From the NCBI GenBank assembly GCA_020726505.1, contig JAHLEZ010000006.1, positions 3,100,001 through 3,164,000 on the forward strand: a stretch of DNA of 64,000 nucleotides, read 5' to 3'. Below, piece by piece: positions 48,866-60,989 of the stretch; within the stretch, counting starts at the first letter, position 1, and each line of letters opens with the position of its first letter. The position numbers and the translations under genes were made by a program. The notes under the pieces were generated by a model. The model saw nothing but the letters and a program-made list of their open reading frames with translations. It was not told the DNA's origin and ran no database searches. Source of the DNA: Leptodontidium sp. MPI-SDFR-AT-0119. Lineage: Eukaryota; Ascomycota; Leotiomycetes; Helotiales; Leptodontidiaceae.

Positions 48866-49977
48866 CTAAGGTTTGATGACAGTTGCGAGTGTAGCAGCAA
48901 CTGAAACCTGTGTGCTTGACTCCACCATTGACTGTGAAGAGACTGCATTCGATGGAGATGTTGTCGAAGTTTGCTTGCTGGACAGTGTGGTGAACTCGGG
49001 CACAGACGCAGTTGACGGCGAAGCTTCAGCCGACTCAAAGATGTCGTTCTGAGCACCAGTTTCCCAACCACAATCAGTATTATACCCCGGCAAGATCGGA
49101 AACTGTGTTTCGATGTTGTTGCCGTCCCGTTCTACTCTATTGTCAACAAAAGTTCCTTGTTTCGTATAAGGGGAAACTTACGACTCCATACAATCATCTG
49201 CTTTGCCCGGTCACACACTTGCTCGTACCATTAGCACACATGACAGGCGGTTTCGCCTTCGCAAGCGAGATGGACGATGTAGCCCCCATGACATTGTATT
49301 TGAACCCTTGCATGTACATGTTTGATGTGCCGCAGAGATGAGGAACCCAGAGCCAAGCACCTGTACATCCAGCAGGCGGGCATGCAGGGAGAGCAGTCGC
49401 AACGTCGTAAGTGGCGAGCCGTTTCCACGGCGTGCTGAGCGATCCAAATTAGAAGCTATCACACATGGGAGGAACAAGGGACCCACTTCTCAAGCGTAGT
49501 GAACACGACGAGATTCTCCAAAGTGACATCCTTGATATCCGATTCATAGCTAATCCCCAACGCCGTCCCAGCCGTCGCACTCAAATTACTAGCATGTAAA
49601 GCTCCATCACTTAGACACTCATTGCCATCCTCAGCACGGTAGTCCTCTGGGTGCTCCTGCCCATCCGGCCAGTCGGTGACAAACTTCCCATCTTAACTCA
49701 GGGTTGTGAATGCTCTATTGTGTGCCAGCTCAACAGTGAAGCTTCCTCCAGCAGGGAGTTCAAGGAATTCTCCTGGTGGAGGAGGGAATAGATCGCAGCT
49801 GCGGTCGTGCTGGAACCACCAGGAAGACTTTGGGAGGTCGTAGAGGGGTTCGACAACTAAGTTTGTGTTTTGGTTTTCGGTGGTGGTGTTTCCGCCGCGA
49901 CAATACATTCCAGAAGCCCATGCCGCGGTGTGTGCAGATGCAAGTGTTACAAAAAGAAAAATGAAGACTGACATCAT
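48866..49977 (-). pseudogene. AA14-like lytic polysaccharide monooxygenase, stop plus frameshift
   Basis: The minus strand starts at 49977. Signal peptide residues 1-15 end in Ala, so His16 would be the N-terminal copper-binding histidine of a mature LPMO (HTAAWASGMYC). The following Cys-rich body (WWFQHDRSCDLFPPPPGEF, ISYESDIKDVTLENLVVF, ALPACPPAGCTGAWLWVP, NMYMQGFKYNV) fits the AA14-type family. Codon 95 is TAA (49693-49695) where Tyr or similar is expected before DGKFVTDWPDG. Near 49205-49212 the frame slips by one base (one G short) before KQMIVWS. Introns lie at about 49435-49500 and 49130-49180. The tail after GAQNDIF is Ser/Thr-rich. Family assignment is from recalled motifs; the breaks are seen directly. 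Confidence 0.7.
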
Positions 49978-50206
49978 GATACTTTTCTGAAAAGAGTGAC
50001 AATAGCTTGATCAAAGCGCAACACGCGAACTAGCACGTTGAAGTAAGTAGAACTAAATGAATGTAAAATGCTGAGATTTATCTCAACAGCACGAGAAATA
50101 TCTCAACTTAAGTTGCAACGCCATTCGTGTATATGTATATAAACATTGAAAGAAGAGTACAAAACTCTAGCGTCGGCCGACGACAACGTAGGCTAACAAC
50201 TAACAA

Positions 50207-50473
50207 TCACCCTACCGGTTTCAAGGAAGGCCTAGGGTATCCTTCGCTATCTCTTTGATTGGTAAATGGACGAGTACGAGGAAATCTGGAGAAACGGAAT
50301 GACGAGGGGAGATTTGTGGGGGCTTGTGGAGCGAAACTTTGTTTCATCTGGATGTGTAATCGCCACTCTGGTGTTACACTCGGAAAAGCGAGAACGCCAG
50401 AGCCAAATGACGAGGCCTCGGGAGTGAAAAGGGGCTCAAGCCTTCCGAAATGGGGTGGATAAGCGAGTGGCAT
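50207..50473 (-). other. Orphan 88-codon frame, doubtful
   Basis: An open frame rich in Pro, Phe and Arg without a domain or splice context, lying in the gap between the LPMO and the next frame. It is kept only because the 49,978-50,590 gap otherwise has nothing. Confidence 0.15.
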
Positions 50474-50590
50474 TAAATCGACTACGGGAGTCGAAGCCAG
50501 AGGGGGTGTTGGTGAGCTAGAGAGCTTGCTAGAACCTAGAATCTGCTACGAGATAAACGGACAGTGCAGCCCAACCGGTGTTCCGAGAAG

Positions 50591-51097
50591 ATGTCAGACA
50601 CAGTAAGCGATTCTTCGGCACCCAGACAAACTCTCTAACAGAAGAGAGATACCAACCCCCCAAATCTGAGCCCGGAAAGCAATGAGCACGCTGAAAAAGA
50701 CCCCATGGGGGTCTTCATGATGAGTCCAGACGGCATCATGCGCTCCTTCGGTCCCCCACCCAAGCGCATCGTAGTCGACGCAATCGGCCTCAGTCCCGCT
50801 CAATCGAGCAAACTATGGACATGCAGCCCTGGTATCAAGAAACCGAGGATAAGTTCCGTGGAGTTGATGGAAGGAAGGTTGTTGATCATGAAGTGTTGTT
50901 CAATCCGCCGGATGAACAGGCTACAGAAGTGGTCGAAGGAGGAGTTTGAGGAGAAGCAAAGACAGACGGTAGAGGCGAATCGGAAGATGATGGAGGGGAT
51001 TGAGGGGAAGAAGGAGGAGGGTGTCGATGTTGAAGCGAAGTATGCGTGTGGAAGGTCGCAGGGGGATCATGATTTAAGTCCTGAGGATAATGAGTGA
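50591..51097 (+). CDS. Small hypothetical protein, possibly frameshifted
   Basis: A possible first exon (50591-50602) joins by a 39-bp GT-AG intron to 50642-51097; otherwise the start is 50705. The N-terminal part reads MGVFMMSPDGIMRSFGPPPK, and the C-terminal part is charged and helical (WSKEEFEEKQRQTVEANRK). Between them (about 50815-50945) another frame looks more protein-like (QPWYQETEDKFRGVDGRKVV), so two compensating indels are possible. I do not recognise the family. It is tail-to-tail with the HET gene. Confidence 0.4.
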
Positions 51098-51141
51098 AGG
51101 CACTTCAGTCCTCGAATTACTAAACTTCTCGGACTACTCCT

Positions 51142-53332
51142 TTATATGATTTTGATCATCACATTCATCGCATCTTCAAACCACTCACACACCACATCAG
51201 ACGCAACTCCAACCCTCCGAAAAATCGGCTCCGGATCCTCAACCACCATCACTAGCACGAGCGCCCACCCCGTAACATTCAGCGAGAACAGCGGCTGCTG
51301 CATCTCTATCATGGCAATTCTTGCGAATAAACTTAATAAGAACAACGGGGCAACCGAAATCTCATCATCTACATCAGATGCAAGTTCAAAATCCATGTGA
51401 AACTTGATGTCCCTCGACATGTTGGAGAATTTGTGCATTTTCAGCTTCCCGCGCATGCATATGAAGCCATCTTTCAGCTGACCTTTGGGATCGGAACCGT
51501 TGGGAACTAAGTTGACGGCTTCTATGTGAGCGGTTGTGGACGCAGTCTTGTCGATTTGCGAGCGGTGAAGCGTGATTAGGTCGTACGTGACGGCTTCGTC
51601 AATTGCAGCCCACGACCAGGAAGGGGCTCGATACTCAGGCGGTCTGCGGATGGTTGAATGAGGAGGAGCGATTGCCCTTGGGTCTCGTCGCCAGAGGAGA
51701 CTGCGAAGTAAATCATCTCGCCACGCTCCAGCAACATATTCGCCGCCATGAGCGGCTTGCATCTCGCTTGCCAGCCCCGAAAGCGCTGGGAACCTGTCAG
51801 TGATTCTGCTAAAAGCCCTTGTGGAGTAATCTTCGATGATCCGGTGCCAAGTGTTGTATCGAGCTTCGGTGACGACAAATTTATGCAGGATCGAAGTGTT
51901 CTCCGCGGGCATGGGCCTCTGCAGCATGTTATCCAGACACCGGAGCCGGACAGCTTGATTGACGGCAGGACTTTTGTACACAACGGCATTTCTAATGTTC
52001 TCTCGAGCTACAGCCTTTTCCACCCGCTGTTGACGTCTCCTCGACAGGGGAATATCGTCTGAAAGGGGGTCTTCTTGCTTTCGAAGCGTCCTGCATTCCC
52101 ACCATATCTGATCAGCGGAGAAATGGAGAACCCGAGGTGAGAGCTCTCGTTCTTGAAATGTCCAGCCTCGCTTGTTGAGAGGATTGCTTTGGTAGAACTT
52201 CTCCCATGTAGGCGGCGTTTGGAGAATCCTAACCTGCACACGACGTGCCCACGAGTCTTGTGCAATAAGCTCACAAGTAACCTCTGTCTCTTTGCGAAAT
52301 AAATGCATTCCTTCATGGCAGTTTTTGGCACTGGAGGCCGCAATAGTGCACCATGCGTAGCTGTAAACTAGACCCATTTGCGCAGACTCAAATTCCCAAT
52401 CGTCTATCGAGTTCTGAATGATGCACAAAGAGTCAATCCAGATATACCGTATACCGAGGCTCTTTGCAACTAGAATCGCATCCCTGAAAGATTTTGGAAG
52501 ATTAGAGAAGTCGATTTTATGTTTATGAGATTCTAGATTCTCCTGTTTGGTCATTCCTGCTTCTGGCATCTCAGGCCCCCAGCAATGAGTGAACGCAACG
52601 TACTTCATAGGGGAGCCAGTTTGTTGCCGAGTCTCGACTAGTCTGTTTCTCTCTACGTCAATGAGACGTGTAGGGGAGAATTGGCGCCACCGGTGAGGTT
52701 TGCACAGGTAGTGTTGATCGTGACACTGCTGAATCCAAGTGCGTGCTAGGCTCGCTCGCTTTTTGTCTTTACTTCCGCCCCGGTATCTGGTCATCGAAGG
52801 TGCTATTCAGAGTAAGTGTTGTGGTCTGAGGAGATAGTCTTAACTTCGTACCGTCGTCAGATTCAGCCCACGAGCCATTTCCCCCCTCAATCCCTGCAAA
52901 TGATTGTGGGAGAGTCGTTTCTGAAAGAACTTCGGCTGTAGACCAATTAAAATCTTTATTCAGAATTCGTTGCTGCGATGTAGAGATGAAGCCTGGAAGA
53001 AGGGAGTTTGATTGGACGGCAAGGCTAGAAAGGTTGACGTCGGCGAGAAGCTTTAGGCGATCCAGTTTCTCCATCTGAACTGGGAAAGTAAACACCAAAG
53101 CATCTTTGATGAATCCCTGGATCACACTAGAAGAGCCTTCGAAGCTGATCCGAGCAACCCCCCCCTCGAATAAATCTTTGCTTATCTCAACCTCCATCAT
53201 ACTGCAGAGCTGACAGCCGTTGAAAGCTGGGAACCGATACCATCGTTCCAAATTATCTCGGTTTGTTTTCCTTGAGGAGTCGTCTGAAAAAATATCGCAC
53301 AGAATGGCTTCACAGATGGAGCAAAGCGGCAT
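51142..53332 (-). CDS. HET-domain protein (heterokaryon incompatibility type)
   Basis: Exons on the minus strand are 53332-52852 and 52802-51142, with a GT-AG intron of 49 bp, giving 713 aa. The N-terminus has CSICEAI and FNGCQLCSMM Cys pairs common before HET domains. The HET core begins YVAFTHCWGPEMP and continues through LPKSFRDAILVAKSLGIRYIWIDSLCIIQ and ANCHEG-like motifs, then NKRGWTFQERELSPRVLHF and WECR. Such proteins trigger cell death when unlike strains fuse, or act in NLR-like signalling. No NACHT or WD40 partner is visible. The start at 53332 is preferred over 53389 because it has a better ATG context and fits relatives. The gene is intact. Confidence 0.92.
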
Positions 53333-53828
53333 TGTTGGGGACTTGTTGAGTTTGACAGAGGGTGCAAGTGGAATGTTGTTCAGCCTCACAGAGCAGTTCT
53401 AGGCAACGGCGCTAATGTGTCTCAGTTGGTAGAAATATGGGCTGTGCAGTGTAGATCTCAGTACCTGCGTACTTATGATCACGCTGCCCCTATTTTCCCC
53501 TATTACTCTGTACGCTCTCTCAGATAGAATTCTACATGCTTTTCTATCATCAGTGGTGACAAAAATTAAGCGAGACCCATTTTCACTGGCATGAGGCTGT
53601 GAACAAGTCACTCTCGTGAGGGCCCACATTCTGCCGGCTTTGGCTCATAGGAGAGCCGCTCCCGCAGAGAAGATGGCGGGAAGAGTATTGGTGACCTAGA
53701 AGGGCATAGGGTTTTCAGAATATGAGGTGTATTGCAAAAGCCAACTGCTCATAGGCATAGTTCCATTGCATTATGTATACTGCAAGATTTGAACCATTCC
53801 AGACGTGTTATCTTTGCCGTAACATCAT

Positions 53829-56410
53829 TCAAGCATACTGCAATCGGCGAGCATTCCAGTCAGGCTGAAGGTAACTCCAGTCCTGACCGAATGTGAAGTC
53901 CGTTTGGTATGCACTATACTGGATCAATTTAACTGTATCCAGCTTCGCACCGGCATCTGTCATAGCCCATAGACTCAGAGCGACGGTATTTAATCCTCTA
54001 TTGTTAATGATCCTAGGTGGGACTGGGAATTTGGTCTGTGGACCAATATGGGGTACATACTTCCCATACTGATAACTGTTAATCCAAATCATAACTCGAG
54101 CCACAGTACCAGCAGGCGCTGTCAACTCGATTCCAAGAGGGACGTCGAGGTCCGAGTCGATGTTGAGATGGACCGTTGTTGTGTAAAAGCGTATTCCAGA
54201 CGAAGCAAGACCGACGGCTGGACTTGAGAGGTTGAAGGTGGAGTCTGGTGTGAGAAGAAGGTAAGTGCCTCTCGCCATAGAGACCACCTTCGTTCATAGG
54301 CCTACGAACGGGATTAAGGTTCGCTGAGCCTCCAGCATTTCCTTGAGCCTTCCACTTACTGAAACCAGTTAAGCCACTACCTGGCAACAGCGAAGCACCC
54401 AAGATACCTCGCGGGTTCTCGACTCCCTTGGCGGTAGGTGTTTGATCGTGACCATGGTAGTCCACAATAACCGCGATGAGATTGTTCGTAGGTAGCAGTT
54501 GCCGGTGCCCAGAATTTCCATGCAGTCTTCTGCTCGAGGAGATAAATCAACACCCCTTCAAACTTGAGAACTGTCCTGCCCGAGCCTTGGGTATATGTAA
54601 TGGTTGTGCTGCTATCCGCAGAAACGACCGAGACTTCTGACGTACCAAAGACACTGTGCGTAGCTTCGGGGGTAGTTTTAAGTGCAAATTGTCTGACCTG
54701 ACCCTCCTGGAGATAAAGCACAAGAATGTCGACGTCAAAAATGCCCGATGTCAAAACGTTCGCCGAGGAATAGAGAAGAGTGTGGTTCCCAAATTTGTAA
54801 TCTGTAACTAGTATCTTGCTCTGGCGCCCATTGAGATTAATATTTGGAATAGTGACGACTCCTTCAGAAGTGTTGAGACTGGCAGAGAAAGTCACCGAGC
54901 CTCGAGAGTTGGAAGTAGCTTGCTGTACGGTGTAAAACCCGGCATTAGTTATCGGGATTTCGAATCTCCCAGGTCCAAATGCCTGATGAGGATGTCTGGG
55001 TTATTATTAGCGTTGGTTGTTTGCGCTTGGTTGGGTACTTACAGCATATCCGGTTCCATTACCAACCATATACGTTTTGAGTAAGTCCGTGGATACTCGA
55101 GTAAAGAGGCTGATCAGTTTCGTCAGATAGAATTTGTCCTGGATTTGCCTAGTCTCACGTAACGGAGCCGAATAGTCATAAGAGCTATACACAACCGGAG
55201 CAGCAGCTATGAACTTGCTAGCCCAGGGGCAAGCAATAGCGATATGTTACTCACAATGACCCAATTTGTCCCTCCCCAGGCCATGTAAAGGCTCAGAAGT
55301 GTAGTCCGCTGCCCAATGTTGTTTTTGTAATAAACATCTGCGAGGGCTGGATTATGCTCGGCAACGCAATCGTCGGGGAAGCTTCCTCCCCATGGGGTAA
55401 AGTAGCCAGCTTCAAACTCCGGAAAATAGTTTGGCTGAGTGTAGGAGTAGTTGGAGAACCACTGGTAGTAGGTCCGTACGAGATTGAATCCAGAATTAAC
55501 ATTTGTACAGGAGAAACCTCCAGGATACGAGTCAAGACCGTATACGTTGACAGCATCTTCAACATTTTGAAGATCCGTGCTCCAAGACATGGTCCGCATG
55601 CCCTTCTCGTTATGTGTGAACGGCATCGTGATTCCAGCATCTCGAAAGGCGGACTTGATCTGCTCCATATATATGACCAGGGTATTCGTCGCTGAGTGAG
55701 TCGTTTCTTGAAGTTCGTTCTCAATCTGGTTCAATATAACCGGCCTCCCTTTGTGATTTCGTTCTTCGCAATGATCTCTCCAATTTGTGTTATCCACGGT
55801 AACCAGGCCTCATGATATGTCGCGTCACTCGTCTGCAAGTTTCCCAAGCTTCCGTCTGATCCCCAAAGGGCAAAACCACCACCATTTGTTTCTGCATTGC
55901 AATATGGTCCTGCTCGAGCAATCACCCAAAGCCCAGCTTCCTTCGCATAGTCGAAAAGCCGCTGGACATTCTTCCCAGAAGTCTCGAAGTCGTAGACGCC
56001 TTTCGAAGAGGAGTGGTATGACCAGAAGAAGTACGCGCTATGCACCGTCAGTCAGATCTTAAGAGCAAGGACATGAGCTGACCTGATTGTATTGAATCCA
56101 TTTGCTTTGAACTTGTGGAAGATGTCCTGAGAATTGTCATCAATATGCTCGCTCACTTGGGAACTTACTTGCAACTCACCAGCCACATCTCAGGAACTGG
56201 CATTCGCTGATACTGGAATTCGCCGGAACTGATCCTAGTAAGTGTCTGTACAGAGCAGAAAGTCTGGCAGACATACAATATGAATACTCTACTGCTATTG
56301 ACAGTAAAACTGTATGGATACCAAGTCACTGCATCTGTCAGGCCATCATCTGTTCCAATACCGTGGCAGAAAAGTGCCGTAAGCACAACGAAGAGCTGTA
56401 GTAAACGCAT
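53829..56410 (-). pseudogene. GH35 beta-galactosidase with three frameshifts
   Basis: Exons on the minus strand: 56410-56277, 56234-56180, 56126-56083, 56037-55255, 55213-55043 and 54982-53829. It has a signal peptide ([19 protein letters not shown]). Recognisable stretches are [44 protein letters not shown] (acid/base Glu), FPEFEAGYFTPWGG (nucleophile Glu), GGTNW and, at the end, IWINSYQYGKYVPHIGPQT. Length (about 1,000 codons) is normal for secreted fungal GH35. The frame changes near 55740 (one base short, at GGAGGCC), near 54500 and near 54285 (each one extra base or two missing). Both catalytic Glu regions lie after the first break, so no full enzyme would be made as written. Confidence 0.85.
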
Positions 56411-56419
56411 TGTGACGAA

Positions 56420-57860
56420 TGGAAGCTAGTGGGGCAATATGAAGCTGTATTATGCCTGTAAGTGAGCTGCACATTAGTCTTATAGCAGTTCGGTTCTTTG
56501 TAGCAAAAGGTTACATTGTCGTGTGAAGCTCTCATGACCAGTTCTCGCCGTCCATCTACCTGATGCTTTCCCCCGCATGGGACAAACCTGGTCGCATTCT
56601 TCCAGCAATCAGAGGAGCCAGGGACTGCGTACTAGGATGGGGATGGTTGGAGCGCATATCGGAAGAACTCAAGGCATGCGGCTAGTTGAGAGGAGGCGTC
56701 ACAACCTTCGGGGATGGAAGGGGAACAGGAAGGTTGTTTGTTAGGAGTGTTACCCCAGTTTTTCGTCAATATTGCTGGCTCGTCGGCGGCTGATGCGCCG
56801 AGATGACAGTCACGTGCCAGGCACCGAATCTCCCTTCCGGCCTCCATTGAGCGAGTTCTCCTCCTTTTCCGTACAAACGGTGCAAACTGTAGCTAGGCCT
56901 TCAAGCTCAGGGCAGGTCGTACGCAACAACAAGCCGTTAGCGTGCCATCGTTCTTCTGATCCTATCGTTCGTTCGCATCACCCTCAGCTTATTATCATTC
57001 TGCTTGGACATCAATGCTGAGAAATACACACCTTTTTCTCACGTATCCGAGGACCTGGCAAGCCTGACACGGTATGCCACAGTCGTACAAATTTTGTCCC
57101 CTAGTAGAGCAGATGGACCACTTCTTCCACTGGAAAGGAAACTCCCAAGCCCGAGTTCATCGACTGCATTCGAGAGATGGATGCAGGTCTTGCTGGAGCT
57201 AGTAGTTATACCATATTCTTCATGGGAAATGATCATTGGATGGCACCGGGCCAATTCATGCTCAAGTGAGAGACCAGATATGTGTTTTATAAGGGCCAGG
57301 CGTCGTTCATGCTTTGCGAAAACACCCGTGATGATGCCTACAGACTTATCAGATAGCTCTATGCCCACGGTCTTATATTTAGTAGTGCATTAGCATAGAA
57401 TCTCCCACAACAAAAAACATTCAAATTCCGTTGAAAGTACACTCAATCGAGATCAACAGTATTTCTCAAGGGTTTTCTTGTCAGGAGATTTTTGGATCTG
57501 TGCATCGTCAGTCCTGTTTTCTCTAGATGAGTTTTGCCCCACCCTTACGCCTCTTGCTCTGAAAACGTCAAGGGGCTCGGAGGAATTAGAGTTTGAAACA
57601 CAGCATCCGCGTGTTTCTTCTCGCTTGACAGCGAAGTGCCTCCCGGATATCCCAGCTGTGGTCAGCAAAGTCGTCAGGGCGGGGCGACAAGGTCCATATT
57701 TTCTCCACAGTCATTTAATCTTTATCTATCTCACAAAGCTTGATCAGTCTGAGCAGCCGTTCCAAGCGACATTCATATATAATGATCTCCCGTAGCAGAT
57801 CTGGACATTGGCAAAAGCTTGACCGTCTTCCATTCTTTCATTCTAAACACAATCATTTTA
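56420..57860. other. 1.4-kb intergenic stretch; overlapping orphan frames
   Basis: Frames at 57004-57393 (plus) and 57039-57368 (minus) overlap on opposite strands. The minus one (MGIELSDKSVGIITGVFAK) looks the more protein-like, but I know no family for it. 57478-57795 (plus) shows nothing recognisable. Confidence 0.35.
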
Positions 57861-57869
57861 ACGTTCATA

Positions 57870-59088
57870 ATGAAGCTCACGCGGGTCGCGCTTCCATTTA
57901 TCTTCACTTCCGTGGCAGTTACTGCTCCGACCAAGACTCTCGTCACACGCTCGACTGAAATATGCGATTCTTGGGGTAGCTTTGTTACTGGGACATACAC
58001 CATTTATCAAAACCTCTGGGGTGCAAGCAGTGCCGATTCTGGGTCGCAATGTACCACCATCGACTCTGAGATTGATGGATCGGTGTCGTGGTCTACGAAC
58101 TGGTCATGGACTGGCGGATCTAGCTCGGTGAAGTCATACAACAATGTTGCGCTCACTTCCACGGGCGTCCAGCTATCTACCATCTCTTCAATCCCAACAA
58201 CTTGGAAATGGAGGTAAACACTTGCTGCTCCACTCTGATGGATCGCACTTACTGATATTTCACAGCTACACCGGAACCGACATCGTAGCTGATGTCTCCT
58301 ATGACTTCTTCACCAGCTCATCAGCCACTGGCAAGAACGAATTCGAAATCATGGTTTGGCTGGCTGCTCTCGGAGGCGCTGGGCCCATCTCGTCGACAGG
58401 ATCCTCAGTAGGCACTACCACAATTGCTGGGACAACATTCGACTTGTACACCGGACCAAATGGGGATACTACGGTGTACTCATTTGTTGCCACAGAGCAG
58501 GCGACGGACTTCTCTGGCGACCTTTTGGATTTCTTCACATACTTGGAGACGAATGAGGGATTCTCATCGAGCCAGTACATCACGACTCTTGAGGCTGGAA
58601 CTGAGCCTTTCACTGGTATGCTCATTTGATGCGTTCTATTGAGAGATGGTGATTAATCGTAATTTGTAGGAACTGATGCCGTCTTCACGGTCTCCGCATA
58701 CAGCGTTTCCATCCAAACGGGAAGTGACTCTAGCAAATCTGTTGCATCTGTTTCAAGCAATACTCCCGTCACCAGCCCCTCCAGCACCCCTATTACAGCG
58801 ACCTCGACGAGCGAAGCCGCTGTCGTTGCTACACCGCCAAGTTCAGCAGAAGCAGAAAGCTACACTCCAAGAAGCTCCCCAGTCGCCTTCACATCCGCAA
58901 CACCTACCATTTCAAGCACATTCGTTACTTCTGTCACACCAATCGCCTCTTACTACGCACCCCTGCGAGCTCTCCATTTGCTTCACCCACCGCCATCATT
59001 CCCAGCATTGCGTCACCCGACCCTTCCAGCGCGTCAGATGATGAGGACGCTTGTTCTTGATTGTAACGCTGGAGAGAAGCTGTACTAA
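57870..59088 (+). CDS. GH12 endoglucanase/xyloglucanase with Ser/Thr-rich tail
   Basis: Exons are 57870-58213, 58266-58615 and 58670-59088, with GT-AG introns in consistent phase, giving 370 aa. A signal peptide of about 19 residues is followed by a GH12 beta-jelly-roll domain ([17 protein letters not shown]). Catalytic Glu142 lies in NEFEIMVW and Glu228 in GTEPFTG. GH12 enzymes cut beta-1,4-glucan or xyloglucan. After the domain comes a Ser/Thr/Pro-rich tail of about 100 residues without a CBM. Near 58950-58965 the tail appears to slip frame: the other frame stays Ser/Pro-rich and ends acidic at 59060 (SDDEDACS). The catalytic domain itself is intact, so activity could survive either way. 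Confidence 0.87.
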
Positions 59089-59527
59089 CTTTTACTGTAG
59101 TGAGCAACACTCTTCCATAGCAATCGGTCGGTACATACTGGCGGAAATATACACACCGAGAGAACTACCCCGCCTTCTTGTATATACCTTTTTCTACACG
59201 GCAATGCAGACATGGTTCCATTCAAACCTCTAACCTGACGTATTGATGATGTATAGCTTGCAGTGGAAGAGACTTCGCTATTCTGCCTGCTGAGATTGTG
59301 GGTTTGATCGGTGGGAAGCTCTCACGGGCTGTGTTGAATCTTGAAAATACTCAACAATCGCTACTCCATCGAATGTGCATACGTAAGTTCTATTAAAGTC
59401 GAGATGCAGGCTGGGGCATATCGCCATGTAAGACACCAAGCCAGTCGAGACACACTCATCAATGACTTTGTACAAGTTTCAAACTAAATTGGCTATCCAA
59501 AAAATCATAAATACAAACTCCAAGGCA

Positions 59528-59548
59528 TCCATCCATCCATCCATCTAT
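59528..59548. repeat. (CATC)n microsatellite
   Basis: About five CATC units at the 3' end of the monooxygenase pseudogene. Confidence 0.8.
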
Positions 59549-60960
59549 GCCCTCGCAATCGAATACTTCCAACCCTGCAAGTCATTCTCCAAACTCTTAT
59601 CCAAACTCGCGCGATACTCCGGCATACCACCAGCCCTACATGACCATTAGTACAAATCCCCGCACCAAATCAAGTTCAATAAAGGAACACTCACCAATTC
59701 AAATGCTCAACCTTCCTCCCCGGAATATTCGCCCCCTGATACCAACTCTAGCGGAAACAGCGTAATATCCCACTTCTCCTGCATGCGCTTCGCCCAATCG
59801 GCCTCAACCTCAGCCAAGCTGTCCAAGCGCGTAATGCCCTTCTCCGTGCACTGCTTGATGCACTTCTCGACCCACTCGGCCTGGAACTGCGTGCAGCTGG
59901 GTCCATTGCTGAAGGCGGTCGGCGCCTGCGGGCCGTACAGGAAGAACATGTTTGGGAACATGGGGATCGCGATGCCCATGCTGGTCCGCGTGCCGTCCTT
60001 CCAGTGGTCGGCGATGGTTTCGCCTGTTGTGCCGCGGATGTTGAGCTGTGCGAGAGAACCGGTGCAGGAGTCGAAGCCGGTGGCGAGGACGAGGACGTCG
60101 AGTTCTTCGAAGCCGTCTTTGTGCCGGAGGCCGTTCTCGGTGACTTCGACGATGGGGGATTTGTTTACGTCGACGATCTTGACGTTTTCTTGGCTCATGA
60201 CTTCGTAGTAGTTCTGCTCCAGGGACGGACGCTTCGTGCCCCATGGATGGGGTGGGTTGGTGGGCGCGAGGATCTCGGCTTTCTTGGGGTTGGGGACGCG
60301 CTCGCGGACTTTCCTTTGCCAGAATTTGTAGGCTTCATCGTTGGCTTTTTGGTCGAAGAGCATGTCTTTGTAGGTGTTGAGCCAGAGGCGGAAGCCACCT
60401 TGTTGCCAGAGCTGCTCGTACTTGGCTTCGCGTTACTCTAGGGTCTCGTGAAAGGTCTCTACTTGGTAGAAGTCGTAGGTGAAACCGGCGAATGTGCCGC
60501 GCGTGGCTTCGAACATCTTGTCGTAGTGGCCGGAGTCCTTCTTCTTCTGCTCCTCCTTAGGGTCGAGTGCGTGCTGACGCATTGGCAGGCAGAAGTTGGG
60601 TGTGCGGAGGAAAACCGTGAGGTTCTTGACTTTTGGGCCGACTTCCTGCGCTACTTTGATGCCTGATGCGCCAGTGCCGATGATGCTAACCCTCTTGCCC
60701 TTCATGTTGACATGGTGCTGTGGCCAGACTGCGGTATGGTAAACCTCACCGCGGAAGTCGCCAAGATTCTTGACTGGGGGCGTGTATTTCTTGGAGGCGA
60801 AGCCAATGCATGGAATGAACCATCTGCAGGAGACTTCAGTCCCATTATAATGAAGAGCAATATATAATATAAACCAGCCACATTCAAAATTTTGATGTGC
60901 CCATCTCAAAACGAATTTCAGAAGTGATCTTGCTAATTTGAGCTCCATGATAACAGATGC
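59545..60960 (-). pseudogene. Baeyer-Villiger-type flavin monooxygenase, truncated and broken
   Basis: The minus strand retains the middle and C-terminal parts: the BVMO fingerprint FRGEVYHTAVWP, the NADPH-binding IGTGASG, LVLATGFDS and, in the last exon (59635-59545), MPEYRASLDKSLENDLQGWK. An in-frame TAA (60433-60435) replaces a likely Glu codon before REAKYEQLW. Near 59765 the frame slips by one before QGANIPGRKVEHLNW. A short exon upstream (about 60890-60950) ends in a frame broken by one missing G, and no N-terminal FAD-binding domain is visible further upstream. Family members insert oxygen into ketones. This copy is dead on at least three counts. Confidence 0.85.
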
Positions 60961-60989
60961 CCCGATACTTGCATTTCAATAACTGTAAA

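Noticed and set aside
57004..57393. Plus-strand gene opposite the 57039-57368 frame
   Set aside because: Both strands are open by chance in part; neither has a domain, so neither is called as a gene.
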